Positions 36,846 to 49,599 of a DNA stretch of 64,000 nt are shown piece after piece; position 1 is the first letter of the stretch; the number at the start of each line of letters is the position of its first letter. Source of the stretch: Eonycteris spelaea (taxonomy: Eukaryota; Chordata; Mammalia; Chiroptera; Pteropodidae). The DNA lies in NCBI GenBank assembly GCA_003508835.1, contig PUFA01000081.1, positions 1,116,001 to 1,180,000 on the forward strand, in the 5' to 3' direction. The position numbers were made by a program, and so were the translations under genes. The notes beneath the pieces are model-generated. The model did not search any database. It saw only the letters and a list, made by a program, of their open reading frames with translations, and had not been told where the DNA came from.

Positions 36846-38580
36846 CCTGGATGTATTAGAGTAGATTGAAAAGTCAGCATGGATTTTAAGATCAAAAAGA
36901 GACCTCAGAGAAAGCCAGCTGTTGTATCAGCTCCATCCCCAGTCCTGGCGCCTCCTTTCTGCTCTGACTCCTGCACCACTGCATTTGGCAAGGCTGAGCA
37001 AACGGGCCTAAGGACGCAGTGAAAAAGTCTTTCTTTTCCTTGTCGTGGACTGTGAGCTCACGGCCAAGAAAGTAATATGAGAAAGAAATTTAAAAGATCT
37101 TTTTATATGTCATCCCCATTTCACCGAATGTTTCCAGAGCTCATGCTATGTCCTAGGCGTAGTGAGAGGTGTTCTCGTGAGCATTCATCATGTAATCCTG
37201 GCCACCCCCGTGAGATACTCGAACAGCTATTACATAAGCTGGGAACTACTGAGGCCAGTACGTGTGCTTCCTCTCACTGCTGTGATTTAAGACTGCAAGC
37301 GCACAGTGCTCCGCCAGAGGTCTGGTGATACTGCAGGTCGACCCCATCCCCCTGCCCTCAGTGATTACATGAGAGAGCACACCACAGAAAACCCTGAATG
37401 CGGTTAGCACCCTCACTCGTCAACACCCACTTCCTGTTAGATATCTAAGTAAAGATGGTAATTCAGGCAAACAGATTCCTGCTTTATAAGCAGTCTTTAA
37501 GGGAAATGATTAAAATGGTGCATACATATATTCAGATTTCTATCTTTTGCCTACAATCACCACAAGCAGCAGTTGGCAATGAAAATAATTACTTATCCTG
37601 AAATGTCAACAGCTTCTCAGCACAGAAAAATATAAATCAAATTGTTTAGATTAACAAATGCAGAGTTATCATTTGTTAATATGAGAAATGAAATGTTTTA
37701 ACTGTAAAAAACATCACATATGAAAGACCCAATTTGCAGAGTATTCTGTGAGAACCACAAATTATCTTTCACAACCGCTACAGCTCATGAGGGGTAATTT
37801 GCAAACGCCTCATAGATTACTTTCAGCTGTTTATTGCTGCTGTCATATTCATAGATTCCCCTATAAAAATGCCCTTCCATCATAGAGCCTAGCTGAGGGT
37901 ACACCATGAACAAAAATCATATTTAGCGTTGACTGTTTCTGAGAAAGCCATCTAACATATTGCTCTTCTTCATCATATTTAGTGGAATGGTATGACTATG
38001 GACTGGCAATTTTTGCTTTGCCAGAGATCACAGATTCACTAGAGCAGGACCCAAGGGATGCTGGAGCTGTCTGAAGTGAGGAATTAAGGAAGGAGTATGA
38101 AGAATGCACCGTGCCATAGAGGCTGTGGAGAAAGAAGACCCAGTGCACATCTCTACCTGAAAAGCTTTTAACATTAAGGCAAATATCCCTGACCATGTAG
38201 GAAGATGATAAAATGCCAATTACAACGAGGTGTTTAATTTTGTCTTACAGAAATGGAAGGCTGAAAAGCCACTTACATTATTTCCTCCTAAAGGTTTATG
38301 AAAATCAAATCTCATCATTTGAGTTAACCAAGTTACCCCAGAAATAAGACACTCTTGTCTTAGGTCCTGAATATCAAATGAAGTGGCTAAATCAATTTAT
38401 AAAATAATTTATTTTTAGTACACATTAATATAATTATACAGTTAGAAACATAATTTTCTGCTGCAGATCAGGAAATAAATGCTTCCAGTTTCATCACACC
38501 CACCAGGGTGTCCATCGCTAAATGCTATTAGAAAGAAATCCACCAGCAAATGGTATTACAACCCCACATGGCATCATTAG
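34957..38580. other. Downstream of LRTM1; intronic, one possible conserved block
   Basis: No gene recognised. 35960-36190 stands out as non-repetitive sequence with homeobox- and POU-like strings (gcatgcaaag, aataattggc, atttatgcat). 37130-37330 may contain a minus-strand MIR. The remainder shows no feature. Confidence 0.35.
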
Positions 38581-38586
38581 GCTGTG

Positions 38587-38680
38587 ATACACACACACAT
38601 GCACACACATACATATGTATATTATGTGTATATATATATGTGTGTGTATATATATATATGTGTATATATATACATGTATA
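38587..38680. repeat. (CA)n/(TG)n/(TA)n microsatellite
   Basis: Compound alternating purine-pyrimidine tract, able in principle to form non-B DNA. Confidence 0.95.
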
Positions 38681-39149
38681 TACAACTTTAGAAAATTATC
38701 CTTTTTTCCCTTTTGATGAAAATGCTTTATTTATTTTTATGCTCAAATTGCAAGGAAGTCTCAATGAAACCCCCATCTCATTCCAAGACACAGTTTCATT
38801 ATCCACTAATCTTTCAGATACTCGACTGAAGTAGCCACGCCTACTTTTCACTATGATAACATTGAATATTCATTTGGCTGAATAGAATGTCACCCAGTTA
38901 CAAAAGCCATCAAGAAGACCCAGAAAAAAGAACCAGAGGATTGGGAATTGTGACAGTCTTCTTGAATCTACACCTGGCAAATTTCGGGAAAGCTGTGGAC
39001 TAGCAACCCTACTCATTTCAGACATTGCTGACAGATGATAGTAAACTTATCTATTGAGTCCAACCAATGCCTCAGAATCCTTTTAAATCTGTTTTTTAGG
39101 TGCCTACTATTGATCAACTGGAGTTGACATATGAGATTAAACCTATTTG

Positions 39150-39260
39150 CTACCCTGATATAGTTCCCTGTCCTTATTTTACAAATGGGAGATAGAAGCA
39201 TGGAAAAGGAAAGGAACTTTCCCAAAGTCACACAGATAATTAATTACAGCCCTGATAAAT
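39150..39260 (-). repeat. MIR SINE fragment
   Basis: Minus-strand MIR: gtccttattttacaaatggg, ttcccaaagtcacacag. Confidence 0.8.
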
Positions 39261-39359
39261 GCAGTTGCATGAGCATGGGTGGTACAAATAGCCCTGCCAT
39301 TTTTTCATTTATTCTGTCACGCCTATGACATTATTATATTGTTTGTACAAAGATAATCA

Positions 39360-39610
39360 TAGTATCATCATCGATATTTATAGAGCACCCAATTTTGTGT
39401 CAGTTGTTTTCTAAGCGTAATACTTTCATTTTCTCTAAGCATCATGATTGTCCAGAAACATGTGGGAATTTTAGGGCTATGTTAGAGATGAAAAAACAAG
39501 ATCATTGGGTTTGGTTTACTTGTTCAAGGTCACACCAGTAGCAAGTAGGTAGTAAAGAATTTGGATGTAGGTCTTTCCAAGGCCAAAACCTGGGCACCTT
39601 AGGGTATATG
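39360..39610 (-). repeat. MIR SINE
   Basis: Minus-strand MIR: tttatagagcacccaatttt, tgttcaaggtcacaccagta, gtaggtagtaaag. Confidence 0.7.
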
Positions 39611-40880
39611 ACAGGTTTGAAAAAGTCAGAATTGGGATCCTTTCCTGGCCCTGCCAGCATTTACCTTAAAACATGGTAGAGAAAAGAAACCCGATCACCA
39701 ACCAGTATGTCACTGCCAGAGTCTGTTCCCACAAACATCCTGAAGAAGCCAACAGCTGAAGCCAAAGCAAAATGGAAAAAGAGGGTTTTTCTATTACCCA
39801 TGACTGTGCTAGAAAAGATGTTTTTAGATGGGAGAGGAAGAAACTCAGATGTACTCTCTTGTAGCTATTTGAGAAAATGAAAAAAATAGGCGCTGGCTAA
39901 TAAGTAGTGTTTCCCATTGAAATACTCATGAATACACAGAGGATCCTAGAAGTTAGAAATAATGCTCAATGACATCCAAGTCTCCAGGAGGAATGATCAC
40001 TATGCATAACAAAGATGTGACCTTTAGATGGATGAGTGGGATGAAAAGGAAGAGTAATAGTCTACACTATTCATTCTTATGCTGCTATTCCTTCTTCTGA
40101 GACAGTAGGTTTCAAAAACCAGAGGGAAACCATTCCCTCCTATTTATAAAGCATCTGAGGACATTTAACTCCTACAACACCTCCCATTAAGGCCTTGCTG
40201 TTTTCATCCACTAAAGATGAAGAATCTCTACAATACAGTATATTATAGGATGATAAAAGGAAGGGAGGACAATAAGATATGTACAATCTAGAGGCTACAG
40301 TTTTTACCTACTGTTCCTTACAAGGAGTGAAAACTATAGATGACTTTGATTTATCTAGGTTAAGTAGTCAGACCAAGTCGCAGGGAGTGTCATCAGTGTC
40401 ATCCTTTACCAAATCCTGCAATGCTGCACTAAATGAAAGACATCTAGACACCAGACATTTGTCTAGGGGCTGTGTATAGCAGTTAGCCTTTCATCTTAGT
40501 CTCCAAGAAGCACTCTAAAGTCAACAGTAGGGGAAGCCATTTACTCTGTTCATTGGCAAACACCCCATATTTTAACAATGATTAAAATGAAGAAAGATAC
40601 CTAACTTAGAGCCCCATAAAAAAAAAAAACTTAGGGAATAAAGGGGTGAAAGGCAACATGGCCCTCAAGATGCAGAAGACACATGAAAGATCTATTTTAT
40701 AACATATCTCAATACAATTTTTAAAGTTTCTGGTTGAGTTTGGTATATATTATACCTACTCACATTCCATTGGCAAAATCATGTCATATGGCTAAGTTCA
40801 GAGTTAATGGAGGCACAGAAGCACATAGCTCCAATAGGAAGAACTACGAGTGATGTGGCAGTGAGCAAGGACATGCAATC
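39611..40880. other. Intronic DNA, no gene recognised
   Basis: Short MIR-like trace near 40150-40215. Otherwise unremarkable. Confidence 0.4.
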
Positions 40881-41720
40881 CCCTTACAGGAAAGGAAAAA
40901 GCAAATAATCGTAAATAATCATAAAATAATATTAAATAATAAAATAATTACTAATAATAACAAATAATAAGCACATGAGAATAGATAAATACGTGATAAT
41001 AAAAATATACCGCCGTTGTCATCAGAGGCACAAAACAAATCCTGCAGCATATTGATTCAGTGATATAGAATATATAAGATAAAATACTCACTCCCAGAAC
41101 ATAAAGGAAATAAAAAGAGATAAAAACAATAGAAGATGATACAGAAAAGAAGCAAGAGTAAAGGACTAATATATGGATAATTGATTTTCTCAATAAACAA
41201 ATCACAACATATCAAACAGAAGAAAAAAAATATCTGCGAAGGTATTTTCCAGAGCCAAAGAAAAACTCAAGTTATATAGATCAGGAAAGGCTTAAGGCTT
41301 ACTATAAGACAGATTAATTAGAAAAAAAATCAAAAGTTAGTCCGGGTTACTCTCTGGCATATATGTCTCAATCAATACAAATCAGAGAAAAACAAATAAA
41401 TGAAAGAAAGGGATTCTGGTAAAATTTTGAAATTAAAGAACGAAAATAAATATTCTGAAATCTAGAAACAAACAAATAAAAAAAACTTAACAAGGAACCA
41501 AATAGAGATTGCAATTTTCAGATGTGTAAGGGCTCAGAGAGTATGGTATCTACACATTGCTCTTGAAGGAAAAATAACTCAAGATAAACTTTAATTGATC
41601 AAGAATGAATTATAAAATGCTAGAGGAAAAGGAAGGGAGGACTTAAAAAATGTGGAAGTCATGTCATTAAAGTGTCAGTGATAAGCATTAAATCAGTTAA
41701 AGTCAAAGTTAAATCTCAGC
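40881..41720 (+). repeat. AT-rich L1- or HAL1-like relic
   Basis: Long A-rich plus strand (minus strand reads T-rich open frames) with aataat repeats at 40905-40965 and L1-ORF2-neighbour style text. No subfamily can be assigned. Confidence 0.35.
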
Positions 41721-42249
41721 GATTTTGCTAATATGTCTACAAAACAATGCAAAATGAGTAATTTAACAAATTTCTAAGCACCTACTGCATGACATGCAAT
41801 TTTCTAAGTTTAAGAGTTGAAAGGGAGAACAAGAAGTATAAAGTATATGTCCCATGGAACTTAACATATAGCAGAGGGAGATGAAAAAATTAAAAATGTT
41901 AATAGGTGGTGAAAAAGTAGGTGTAAATGGAAGAGAGTGCTGGGAACATGGGAGAGAAAGTGTTTCTATTTTATATATGATCATCAGGCAAGCCCTCTCT
42001 GAGAAAATATTTGAGTGGAGAACTGAGGGGATAATGAAACTAGTTATGAAGATATCTGGAGGAAAATTGTCCCAAAGAGAAGGTGTAGCAGGTGCAAAGG
42101 CCCTGAGACAGGAGCAAGCTTAGTATGTTTGAGGAGTAACAAAGGCAGTGTGGCTGTGGTTGAGTGGACAAAGGCGGAAGGAAGTATAGGGAGCTGAGGT
42201 TAAAAGGTAACTAGGGGTCAAATTATATAGTACCTTATGGGTTGTGGCA

Positions 42250-42324
42250 GGAAGCTTTTAAGATGACAATGATTCCCACTTCCTGGTACTTATCCCTCTT
42301 TTTTCTCTTCTTTCTTTCTTTTTT

Positions 42325-42356
<32 letters not shown>

Positions 42357-42595
42357 TTTTTTGCCAAAGAAATATGAATGGAGTGACCTGTGTCATTTCT
42401 GAGTAGAAACATTGAATTGCTAGAATAAAGAGCCTGGAATGTTGAGTTAATACCTGCAGGTATAAGATAGCTGCCCTTGAGAGTCACCTGTACTTTTAAA
42501 AGCAAGAGAAAAGGTTTCGTTGTGTTAAGCTGCTGAGATCTGGGGGATTTTTGTTGCTGCAGACTAACTTAGTTAACCTTGACTTACACACCATC
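42250..42595 (+). repeat. MLT1-type LTR-like relic containing a long T-run
   Basis: Ends gtgttaagctgctgagatct, ttgttgctgcagactaactt. A near-pure T tract at 42310-42362, with a few C interruptions, lies inside, so the element has been split or expanded by simple-repeat growth. Confidence 0.45.
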
Positions 42596-43034
42596 TAGTG
42601 TATTTGAGGGAAAAATGCCTCTACTAATAAATATAATTTAACTGGCCCATTTTATTGACAAGTATTTTGTTATCAAAATTAAAATTAAAAACTATATTAA
42701 AAATGAATCTACTATTGTCTCAGTAATTTAGCTGTAATATCTTGGAATTACCTGTGATTCTTCAATCTTGATATTCATATTTAAAGATCTGCCAAGTTTT
42801 ATTGGTATCAGAATTAGAGGGCGGAGAAGCTGGAAAAAAAAAGATTGTGGCTCTAATTCTTGTGCTCTGAGTTGCTAACAAATGTTTTGGGGCAAGAGAG
42901 TTAACATCTATGTGTCTCTGTTTCTATTTTTTAAATGAAAGTTGGGCTGTGATATCTTAAAATTAATTTTTGGCTTTAATATTCAATGACTTTTTGAAAT
43001 GTTTCTCAAATGAGAATTTTGTTTTGTTTTGGTG

Positions 43035-43575
43035 TGCAATCTCCTCTCTCAGAGTTGGATGGACCTAGTGGCTTGCTCCTAACAAAAACAGTGATAGGAT
43101 ACCACTTCCAAGATTACATTACAAAAAACTCTGGCTTCTATCTTGTTCATTCTACTCTCTCTTGTTCATTCTAATAAAGTCAACTAACACATTGTGAACT
43201 GCCCAATGGAAACATCTATGTGGCAAAGACGCAAGAAAGGCCTATGACCAATAACCAGTTAAAAACTGAGTCCAATAATCCAAGAGGAGCTGAATCCTGT
43301 CGATGATCTCATAAATGATTGTGGAAGAATTTCCTCTGCTTCTTGAGCCTTCAGATGAGACCACAGCCATTAACAACACTTTCACTGTAGCTTTATGAGA
43401 GACCCTGGGCAAACACCTTGGTTGCAGCCTTTGTAAGAGACCCTGAGCCACAGGACACAGCTTACTGACCACCCAGATTCCTGACCTAAAGAAACTGTGC
43501 GATAGTAAATGCTTGTAGTTTTAAGCTGCTAAGTCTTGGAATAATTGAAACTGGCCCACTGGGGTAGCACTGGAG
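43035..43575 (+). repeat. MLT1-type LTR-like relic
   Basis: Contains gatgagaccacagccattaa, gagaccctgggcaaacacct, cacccagattcctgacctaa, gaaactgtgcgatagtaaat, ttttaagctgctaagtcttg: the usual end of this old repeat class. No coding content. Confidence 0.5.
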
Positions 43576-45249
43576 GTGTTGAGAAGTGGTCAGATCTTAC
43601 ACATAATTTAAAGGAAGAACAACAAAATTTATAGATGGATTGGTTGTAGGGAGGAGCAAAAGGGAAGAGTCAAGAATGACTTCAAGACCCTGATTCGAAC
43701 AAAGAGTAAAACAATAAAAATGTGTGTTTTGAGACAACTAAGAATTTAAACACTGACTAGGTAATAGGTAATTAGGAATTATTATTTTCAGGTATGTTAA
43801 TGGTGTTGTTATATTAAAATACAATGAAGTTACATTAAAATGCAAAAATACATCATTTAAAGATGTATACTGAAATATTTATGAATGAAATGATTTAATG
43901 ACCAAGATTTCATTTAAAATAGTACGAGTGTGGTGGAAGTGTTTTGAGGAGTGACGGGCACAATGGCCATGCAGTCAATTGCTCCTGGGATTAGTTGGAG
44001 AAGATACTTGGAATTTCTTGTTATGCTTCTGTCTACTTTTGAGTAGATTCAATATTACCCACATAAATATTTAAAAAATGATTCCAAGTTTGCGGACTTA
44101 TGAAGAACTAGATAACTAGAACTTATCCAGATGAGCGAGGCTGCAGAAGAAGAGTGGAGGGGGAGGATGTGAATGGAATCAAGACTTAAACTTGGAATCT
44201 ATTGCATTCGATAAGCCTGTTTGAGAAGGCATGCAGCCGTTGAGTAGTTGGGGAAGGGTCAAGTGAGAGAGGTCTGGCTTTCCATTTAAATTCCATGAAT
44301 GAGTATATAGGAGGCACAGACAGAGACCTCTGGGGCCCTATGACATTTATAATTAGGGAGATGAGCAAAGGAGAAAGGGGAGGTAAGCAGCTACATAGGC
44401 AAACAACCAAGTAAAGAGATACTTCAAGGAGAACGTGATCAACATGGACAAGTGCTGCTGATAGACCAAGAAAAAAAATAAACATTTGAAGTTCAATTTT
44501 GGATCAGTAATGTGGAAGTCTGTGGTACCCGTGATGAGAAATGTTTCACCATGGATGAAACCTGATTGGAGTGGGTTCCAGAGAATGAGAGACAGGAAGT
44601 GGGAAGAGTATACAGTATAAAAGTGTGAGAAATATATAATACAAATAGAATAACATAATAACGAAAATATTTTAGCTTAAAAACCTGAATATATCAGCAA
44701 AAATCTGGAAGATAGTAGAAGAAGGCTAGTTAGGTAAAAGTATATAAAAGTATATATTCATTTTGAAATTTCTTTTTGTTTTCAAAAACAATTGTACACT
44801 CCATCTGCCTGGGCCTGGTCAAATATAATTTGGCCTTGAAGTAGGAATAACATTCAGACACTAATCCTGACTTCATGTAGATCTTTTAACTCAGAGTGAA
44901 ACCCAGTTCTTGGTGAGTGTGAACTTTGGGGGTCTATGAGAATAAAAAGGCTTGGATCAGCACTGTTCCTTTTCAATCACAAACTGGCCAAAGCATTTTT
45001 AATGAGCAAAGAAGTCCAGGGACTCACTGCCAAAGCTTATATTCCTGCTGTAAACTCTGACCATGCCCATCCCTCCTTCCCAGGGAGGGAAAATGCACGC
45101 CAGCTCATTTATCCTTTGCTGGCCCTTCACTAGCATGAGTCACATTTATTCTAGTCTTAACTGAGATCAAAATCCCAACAAGGTCATGAGGAGATTTGCC
45201 TAGATAAAGGCGGGTAAATAAATCTCCAAATCTCTCATGAACCATGTCT

Positions 45250-45270
45250 AAAAAAAAAAAAAAAAAAAAT
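45250..45270. repeat. A-run of about 20
   Basis: Uninterrupted adenines with no recognisable SINE or LINE body in front. Confidence 0.9.
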
Positions 45271-45647
45271 CCCAGCAACTGTTTTCCAACAAAGCATGTG
45301 AAGGCATTTCCAACGTTCTCCCAAGCATTATGCTGATTATACTGTTCAGAGGTTTATAAACTAGAGCAGAGATTAAGTAAATCACCATCCTGACTGACAA
45401 TGAGAGCATGTATTTTTAGAAAGCTTAGGATCTTTGATTGGGATTTCTGTCTAACCACATATATAAAAACATCAGGCACAACTGATGGACAACGTCTGAT
45501 ACATAAAGCCCTGTCTTCAACATCTACTTATATAGCCTCTGATTTAAATATCCATTTCACTTCTATAAGACAAAAAAGTGAAAGAAGTGAGTGAACAAGT
45601 CAACATTTAATTAATTTATTTAATGAGCTGCGATGTATTTTCATCTA

Positions 45648-45800
45648 AACCGGGGGTTGGCAAACTTTTTTCTGCAAAAGGCCAGGCACTAAATATTTTT
45701 GGCTTTGTAGTCCATACAGTCCTTATCCAATGGGAAGGTGTCCATTGACAACATAGGCATGACCAGATTTCAATAAAATATTGTTTGCAAAGACAGCTGG
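45648..45800 (+). repeat. hAT-Charlie relic, left half
   Basis: Begins ccgggggttggcaaactttt and continues gcaaaaggccaggcactaaa, ggctttgtagtccatacagt, up to caataaaatattgtttgcaa. It is interrupted there by an L1 and resumes at 46715. Confidence 0.8.
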
Positions 45801-46712
45801 TAGATGTCTGATAAGGTAGTTACATCTAGACCTTATAAAAAACTTTTATATCTCAACAATAAAAAGACAAACAACCTAATTTAAATACAGGTAAAAGATA
45901 TGAACAGACGTTTATCCAATGAAGATATGCAAGTGGCGAAAAGCCTCTGAAAAGATGGACAACATGATTAGCCATCAGGGAAATACAAATCACTTCACAT
46001 TCACTAGGCTGGCCAAAATTAAAAAGACAGACAATAGCAAGCGTTGGTAAAGATGTGAAAAAACTGTTGCTAGTGGGATTGTAAAATGGTGCAGCCATTT
46101 TGGAAAACAGCTTGGCAGTTCTTCAAACTATCAAACACAGAGTTACCGTATATACCTACAATTCCACTCTTAGGTCTCTACCCAAGAGAAATGAAAACAT
46201 ATATCCACAAAAACTTGCACTTAAATGTTCATATCAACATTATTAATAACAGCTAAAAAGTGGGATGCCCCAGATGTCCACTGACTGATAGATGGATAAA
46301 CAAGTTGTATATTCATACAAGAAAATATCATTTGGCAACTGAAAAAAGTTTTGACACATGCTACAACATGGGTGCACTTTGAACGCATTAGCTAAGTGAC
46401 AGAAGCTGATGACAAAAGGCCACATATTGTGTGATTCCATTTATCAGCAATGTCCAGAATAGGCAAATCCACAGAGACAGAAAGTAGATTACTGGTTTTC
46501 TGGGGTTGGTGTAGGAAGTGGGGTATTAAAAATAAAAGTGTGTATGTGTATGTGGAGTTCTTTTTGGGATGTTGAGATTGCTCTAAAATTAGATTGTGGT
46601 CCTGTTTACATAACTTTGTCAATATACTAAAACCCAATGATCTGTATACTTTAAACCAGTAAATCTTATAGTACATGGAGTATATTTTAAGAAAACTGTA
46701 AATAAACACAAG
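45801..46712 (+). repeat. L1 LINE 3' fragment inserted in the hAT relic
   Basis: Shows degraded ORF2 text (agatatgaacagacgtttat, ccatcagggaaatacaaatc, ggatggataaacaagttgta, ctacaacatgggtgcacttt) followed by the 3' end (ttaaaccagtaaatcttata, gtaaataaacac). Many stops; no functional reverse transcriptase. Plus orientation. Confidence 0.85.
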
Positions 46713-46714
46713 AC

Positions 46715-46775
46715 AAAAGAGGTGGCAGTCTATTGGTTGGTCCTGTGGGCTACAGCTTGTCAAACTCTGTTTTAA
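46715..46775 (+). repeat. hAT-Charlie relic, right half
   Basis: Reads aaaagaggtggcagtctatt, ggtcctgtgggctacagctt, gtcaaactctg, the complementary inverted end of the element that starts at 45648. Confidence 0.7.
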
Positions 46776-46955
46776 GACGTAGGTACATGAAAATGAGTTT
46801 CAAAACTTTACTACAAAACATGTCAAGATATTATAATGAAATTCCAAGTTTTCACAGAGAACAGCAGATGACAATAAGCATAAGCTATTGCATAGTGGTA
46901 GATGTGACATAGTTATTCTTAACAATATAACAACACTAATAACCAATAATAATTT

Positions 46956-47005
46956 AGCAGATAACCATTTTTGAGCATTTGACTATAAGCATTTTCTTTC
47001 TCTCT

Positions 47006-47045
<40 letters not shown>

Positions 47046-47170
47046 GTATGTATATGTATATATATATGTATACATAGTGCTTAAGCACTGCCATAAGCAT
47101 TTACCAAGCACTTTATATATAGAGAGAGAGTTAATGCTTATAGTTAAGTGCTCAATAATGGTAATCTGCT
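46956..47170. repeat. Inverted repeat around a CA/TA microsatellite
   Basis: Left arm 46956-47010 and right arm 47120-47170 are reverse complements: the outer 38 bases differ at 4 positions, then both arms end in a (TC)/(GA) tract. The spacer of 109 bases holds (CA)n at 47010-47042, (TATG)/(TA) sequence and a perfect 14-base palindrome agtgcttaagcact at 47076-47089. The arms resemble a degraded MIR. Confidence 0.85.
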
Positions 47171-47289
47171 CAAATATACATATACATATATGTATAAATG
47201 AATATATATGAATATATATTCATATAATAAAAAGAATCTGAATATAACAAATATTCTATGATTGGTTAATGATGAAGCACATATCCATA

Positions 47290-47430
47290 TCTTAAAAACA
47301 AGCTTTTAGAAATCCAACCAAAGCACCCATCAACCTCATTTTACAAATGTGAAAACTCAGGCCCATTGCAAAACAGGGAAACAGCCCTGTGCTCACTCCT
47401 AAATCCTTGGTTCACATAGGCTTTAATTTC
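47290..47430 (-). repeat. MIR SINE fragment
   Basis: Minus-strand MIR: aacctcattttacaaatgtg, aaaactcaggccc. Confidence 0.7.
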
Positions 47431-48055
47431 AAATCTTGCCACGATCTCAGAAAGAGGGACCTTGACTTGCTGATATAGAACATGCAAGCCAGGTATGAGG
47501 ATCTGTTATCCTAAAATTCTGCTGCTGATTTTTAGGTGGAGGATGTGTTGAGGCTTTTGACTTAGGTTTATAAAAGGACAGTAACTCTTGGAAGTGAGTG
47601 TCTTGGAGAGTTAGCACAGAGAATCCAGTTTCACAAAACTCTGGGCTATTTTTATTCCTGCAGCAGGAATCTTCACCATGACCCTGTCACTGGCTACTGT
47701 GGTATGCAGAACAGCTGTTCTATGTGGCTAACTGTAACTCAAAATCTGTTGCAGACCTGAAACACACCATAATCGGTAGCTACATACATCACTAATCCAT
47801 TTCTATAAAGGTTGCTGCTGTCAGTCCTACTGGCTTAGACCTCCTTATGCCCCAGCATTGAACCGATTTATCGAATTAAAAAAAAAAAAGCCAAACATAT
47901 AATGAGTCCCACCTCACTGGTGACATTTTGAGTAAAGATATACTTTGGGTTCCCTGCTTCCCCTTGGGTCATGGGTCATATGACCACCTGCCCACCAGTC
48001 CTGTTTTTAGATGGTATTAAACACCCACCACACCTGAGAGACTCATTTGTGTCTC
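47431..48055. other. Intronic DNA, no gene recognised
   Basis: A short A-run at 47878-47890. Otherwise no feature seen. Confidence 0.4.
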
Positions 48056-48059
48056 AGAG

Positions 48060-48690
48060 TGTTCATCTGGAACATGGGTGCCACATGTACGAGGGAGCTT
48101 GTTTAGGATTCTTGGAGAAGTCCACTCTCTTTGCCTGGAATGCTTTTCCTACAGATCCTTGCATAATGACTGCATCTCATTCTTCAGGGCTCTGTTCATG
48201 TCACCACCTTAGGGAGGCCTTTCCTGAGTCTCTGTGCCCCCAATATGGAGAAGCATCACCCCTGCCGCACACCCAAACACACGTATTTATGAACATGAGT
48301 ATGCATTCCCACCATTGCTAGCTCCTTCCTTTAACCTGATCTTTTTTCTCTAGAGTATTTACTACTACTAGAAATTCCCTCTTCTCTTCATTTCTCTATT
48401 CATGCAATATTTGTCTGTTGTCTGTATTTTTCACACAAGTGGAAGCTCTCTTTGGCAGCAACTTGGTCACACTCAGTGTTCTCAGGGAGTATTGCAGCAT
48501 TTGGGTGGACTCATTCTTCATGGGACAGCTGTCAACCCAGCCTCTGGGTGTGGGATGCCAGAAGTACCTTCTCATTGTACAACCAACAATTCCTCCAGTG
48601 CCCTCTGGGGTGCTTGTTCACAGCTGTATCTCTAACACTAGGTATACAGTAGATGCTAGATGTGTATTTACTGAATGATTTAATTAAAAA
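48060..48690 (+). repeat. L2 LINE 3' region
   Basis: Contains tgcctggaatgcttttccta, ttcttcagggctctgttcat, agggaggcctttcctgagtc and the tail gtatacagtagatgctagat, atttactgaatgat. The overlapping open frames here are explained by it. Confidence 0.85.
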
Positions 48691-48783
48691 ATGAAGAAAT
48701 GAAACAAGATCTTTCTGTAAATGAGCCTATAAGAGAAAACATTGAATTTGAAAGCACCAAGAGCTGGTTTTGCCTGTCAGGTA

Positions 48784-49012
48784 TCCCAGCATTTCTCAAT
48801 CTTGCCCCTATTTACATTTTGGACCAGATAGTTTTTTGTTGTTGTGAAGGGCTGTCCTGTGTCTTTTAGGGTATGTAGCAGCATTCCTGACACCTACTCA
48901 CCAGATGTTAGTAGCATCCCTCCTAAACAGTTGTAACAATAAAAAAAAAAAATGTTTCTAGGTGTTGCCAAATGTCTCCTAGGGGCAAAATTGCCCCTGT
49001 TTGAGAACTACC
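48784..49012 (-). repeat. MER20 DNA transposon
   Basis: Reads cagcatttctcaatcttgcc ... ttggaccagata ... gggctgtcctgtgtctttta ... ccaaatgtctcctaggggca, ttgcccctgtttgagaact. The pair of end motifs and the gccaaatgtctcc phrase are typical of MER20. Confidence 0.8.
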
Positions 49013-49594
49013 AATTTAATCAATAGGTATTAATTTCTGCCAAGACAAAACATTTCCTTTGCTCTGATCTAACAAACTAGAGGTTTATCCCAGGAGACTG
49101 GATATATAACTCCTAACATACAGGTTATCGCATATGTACCAAATACATGAAATCATGCCAAATGAGTGGTGTCAAGCTGAGTGTTGGTCTATACCATTTT
49201 TCCAACATTATTCATCCAATTTTAATGAAGGGTTCAAATTAAATGGCATATGCAGTTAAATACCACATAGCTGACAATAGTTAGTGATCAATGATGTTAA
49301 TCTCATTCTTAACTAGTTGGTATCAATGGGATCTTTTGTTCTATCATCCAGCATTTCTCTTCATCACACTGCCTAGAATTATGCAAATGAGACTATATAG
49401 CCCACATTCTCAAATTTCCCTCAAAGAATGAATCTATTATGGTCTGTATTTCTTGCAAAGGAATAGACTGGCAGATCAGTGCTTTCTCCTCAAAAAAAAA
49501 TTTACTAAAAATCACTTAATTTTACACTTAAAACAGGTGAATTTTTGGTATGTAAGTCATACCTCAATAAATATGTTTTTAAAAGTTTCTGCAA
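49013..49594. other. Intronic DNA with a short L1 3' tail
   Basis: 49520-49590 carries acacttaaaacaggtgaatt, taagtcatacctcaataaat, a typical L1M 3' tail. The rest is unremarkable. Confidence 0.5.
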
Positions 49595-49599
49595 GAAAT

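Larger units (their letters stand above)
41750..44620 (+). repeat. Ancient interspersed repeat, broken by two later insertions
   Basis: The phrases gtgcaaaggccctgagacag, agtgtggctgtggttgagtg, agaatgacttcaagaccctg, ggagaacgtgatcaacatgg, tgctgctgatagaccaag and tgattggagtgggttccaga occur in the order of one old mammalian repeat whose name I am not sure of. Two LTR-like relics (about 42250-42595 and 43035-43575) interrupt it, so it predates them. Confidence 0.4.

Noticed and set aside
38480..38520. Minus-strand text reading G-V-M-K-L-E, resembling the next CACNA2D3 exon
   Set aside because: Residues on both sides disagree and a stop follows quickly; chance similarity.
46980..47230. Possible CRISPR-like or tandem repeat array
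   Set aside because: Only microsatellite units and one inverted repeat; no spaced direct repeats, and the genome is mammalian.
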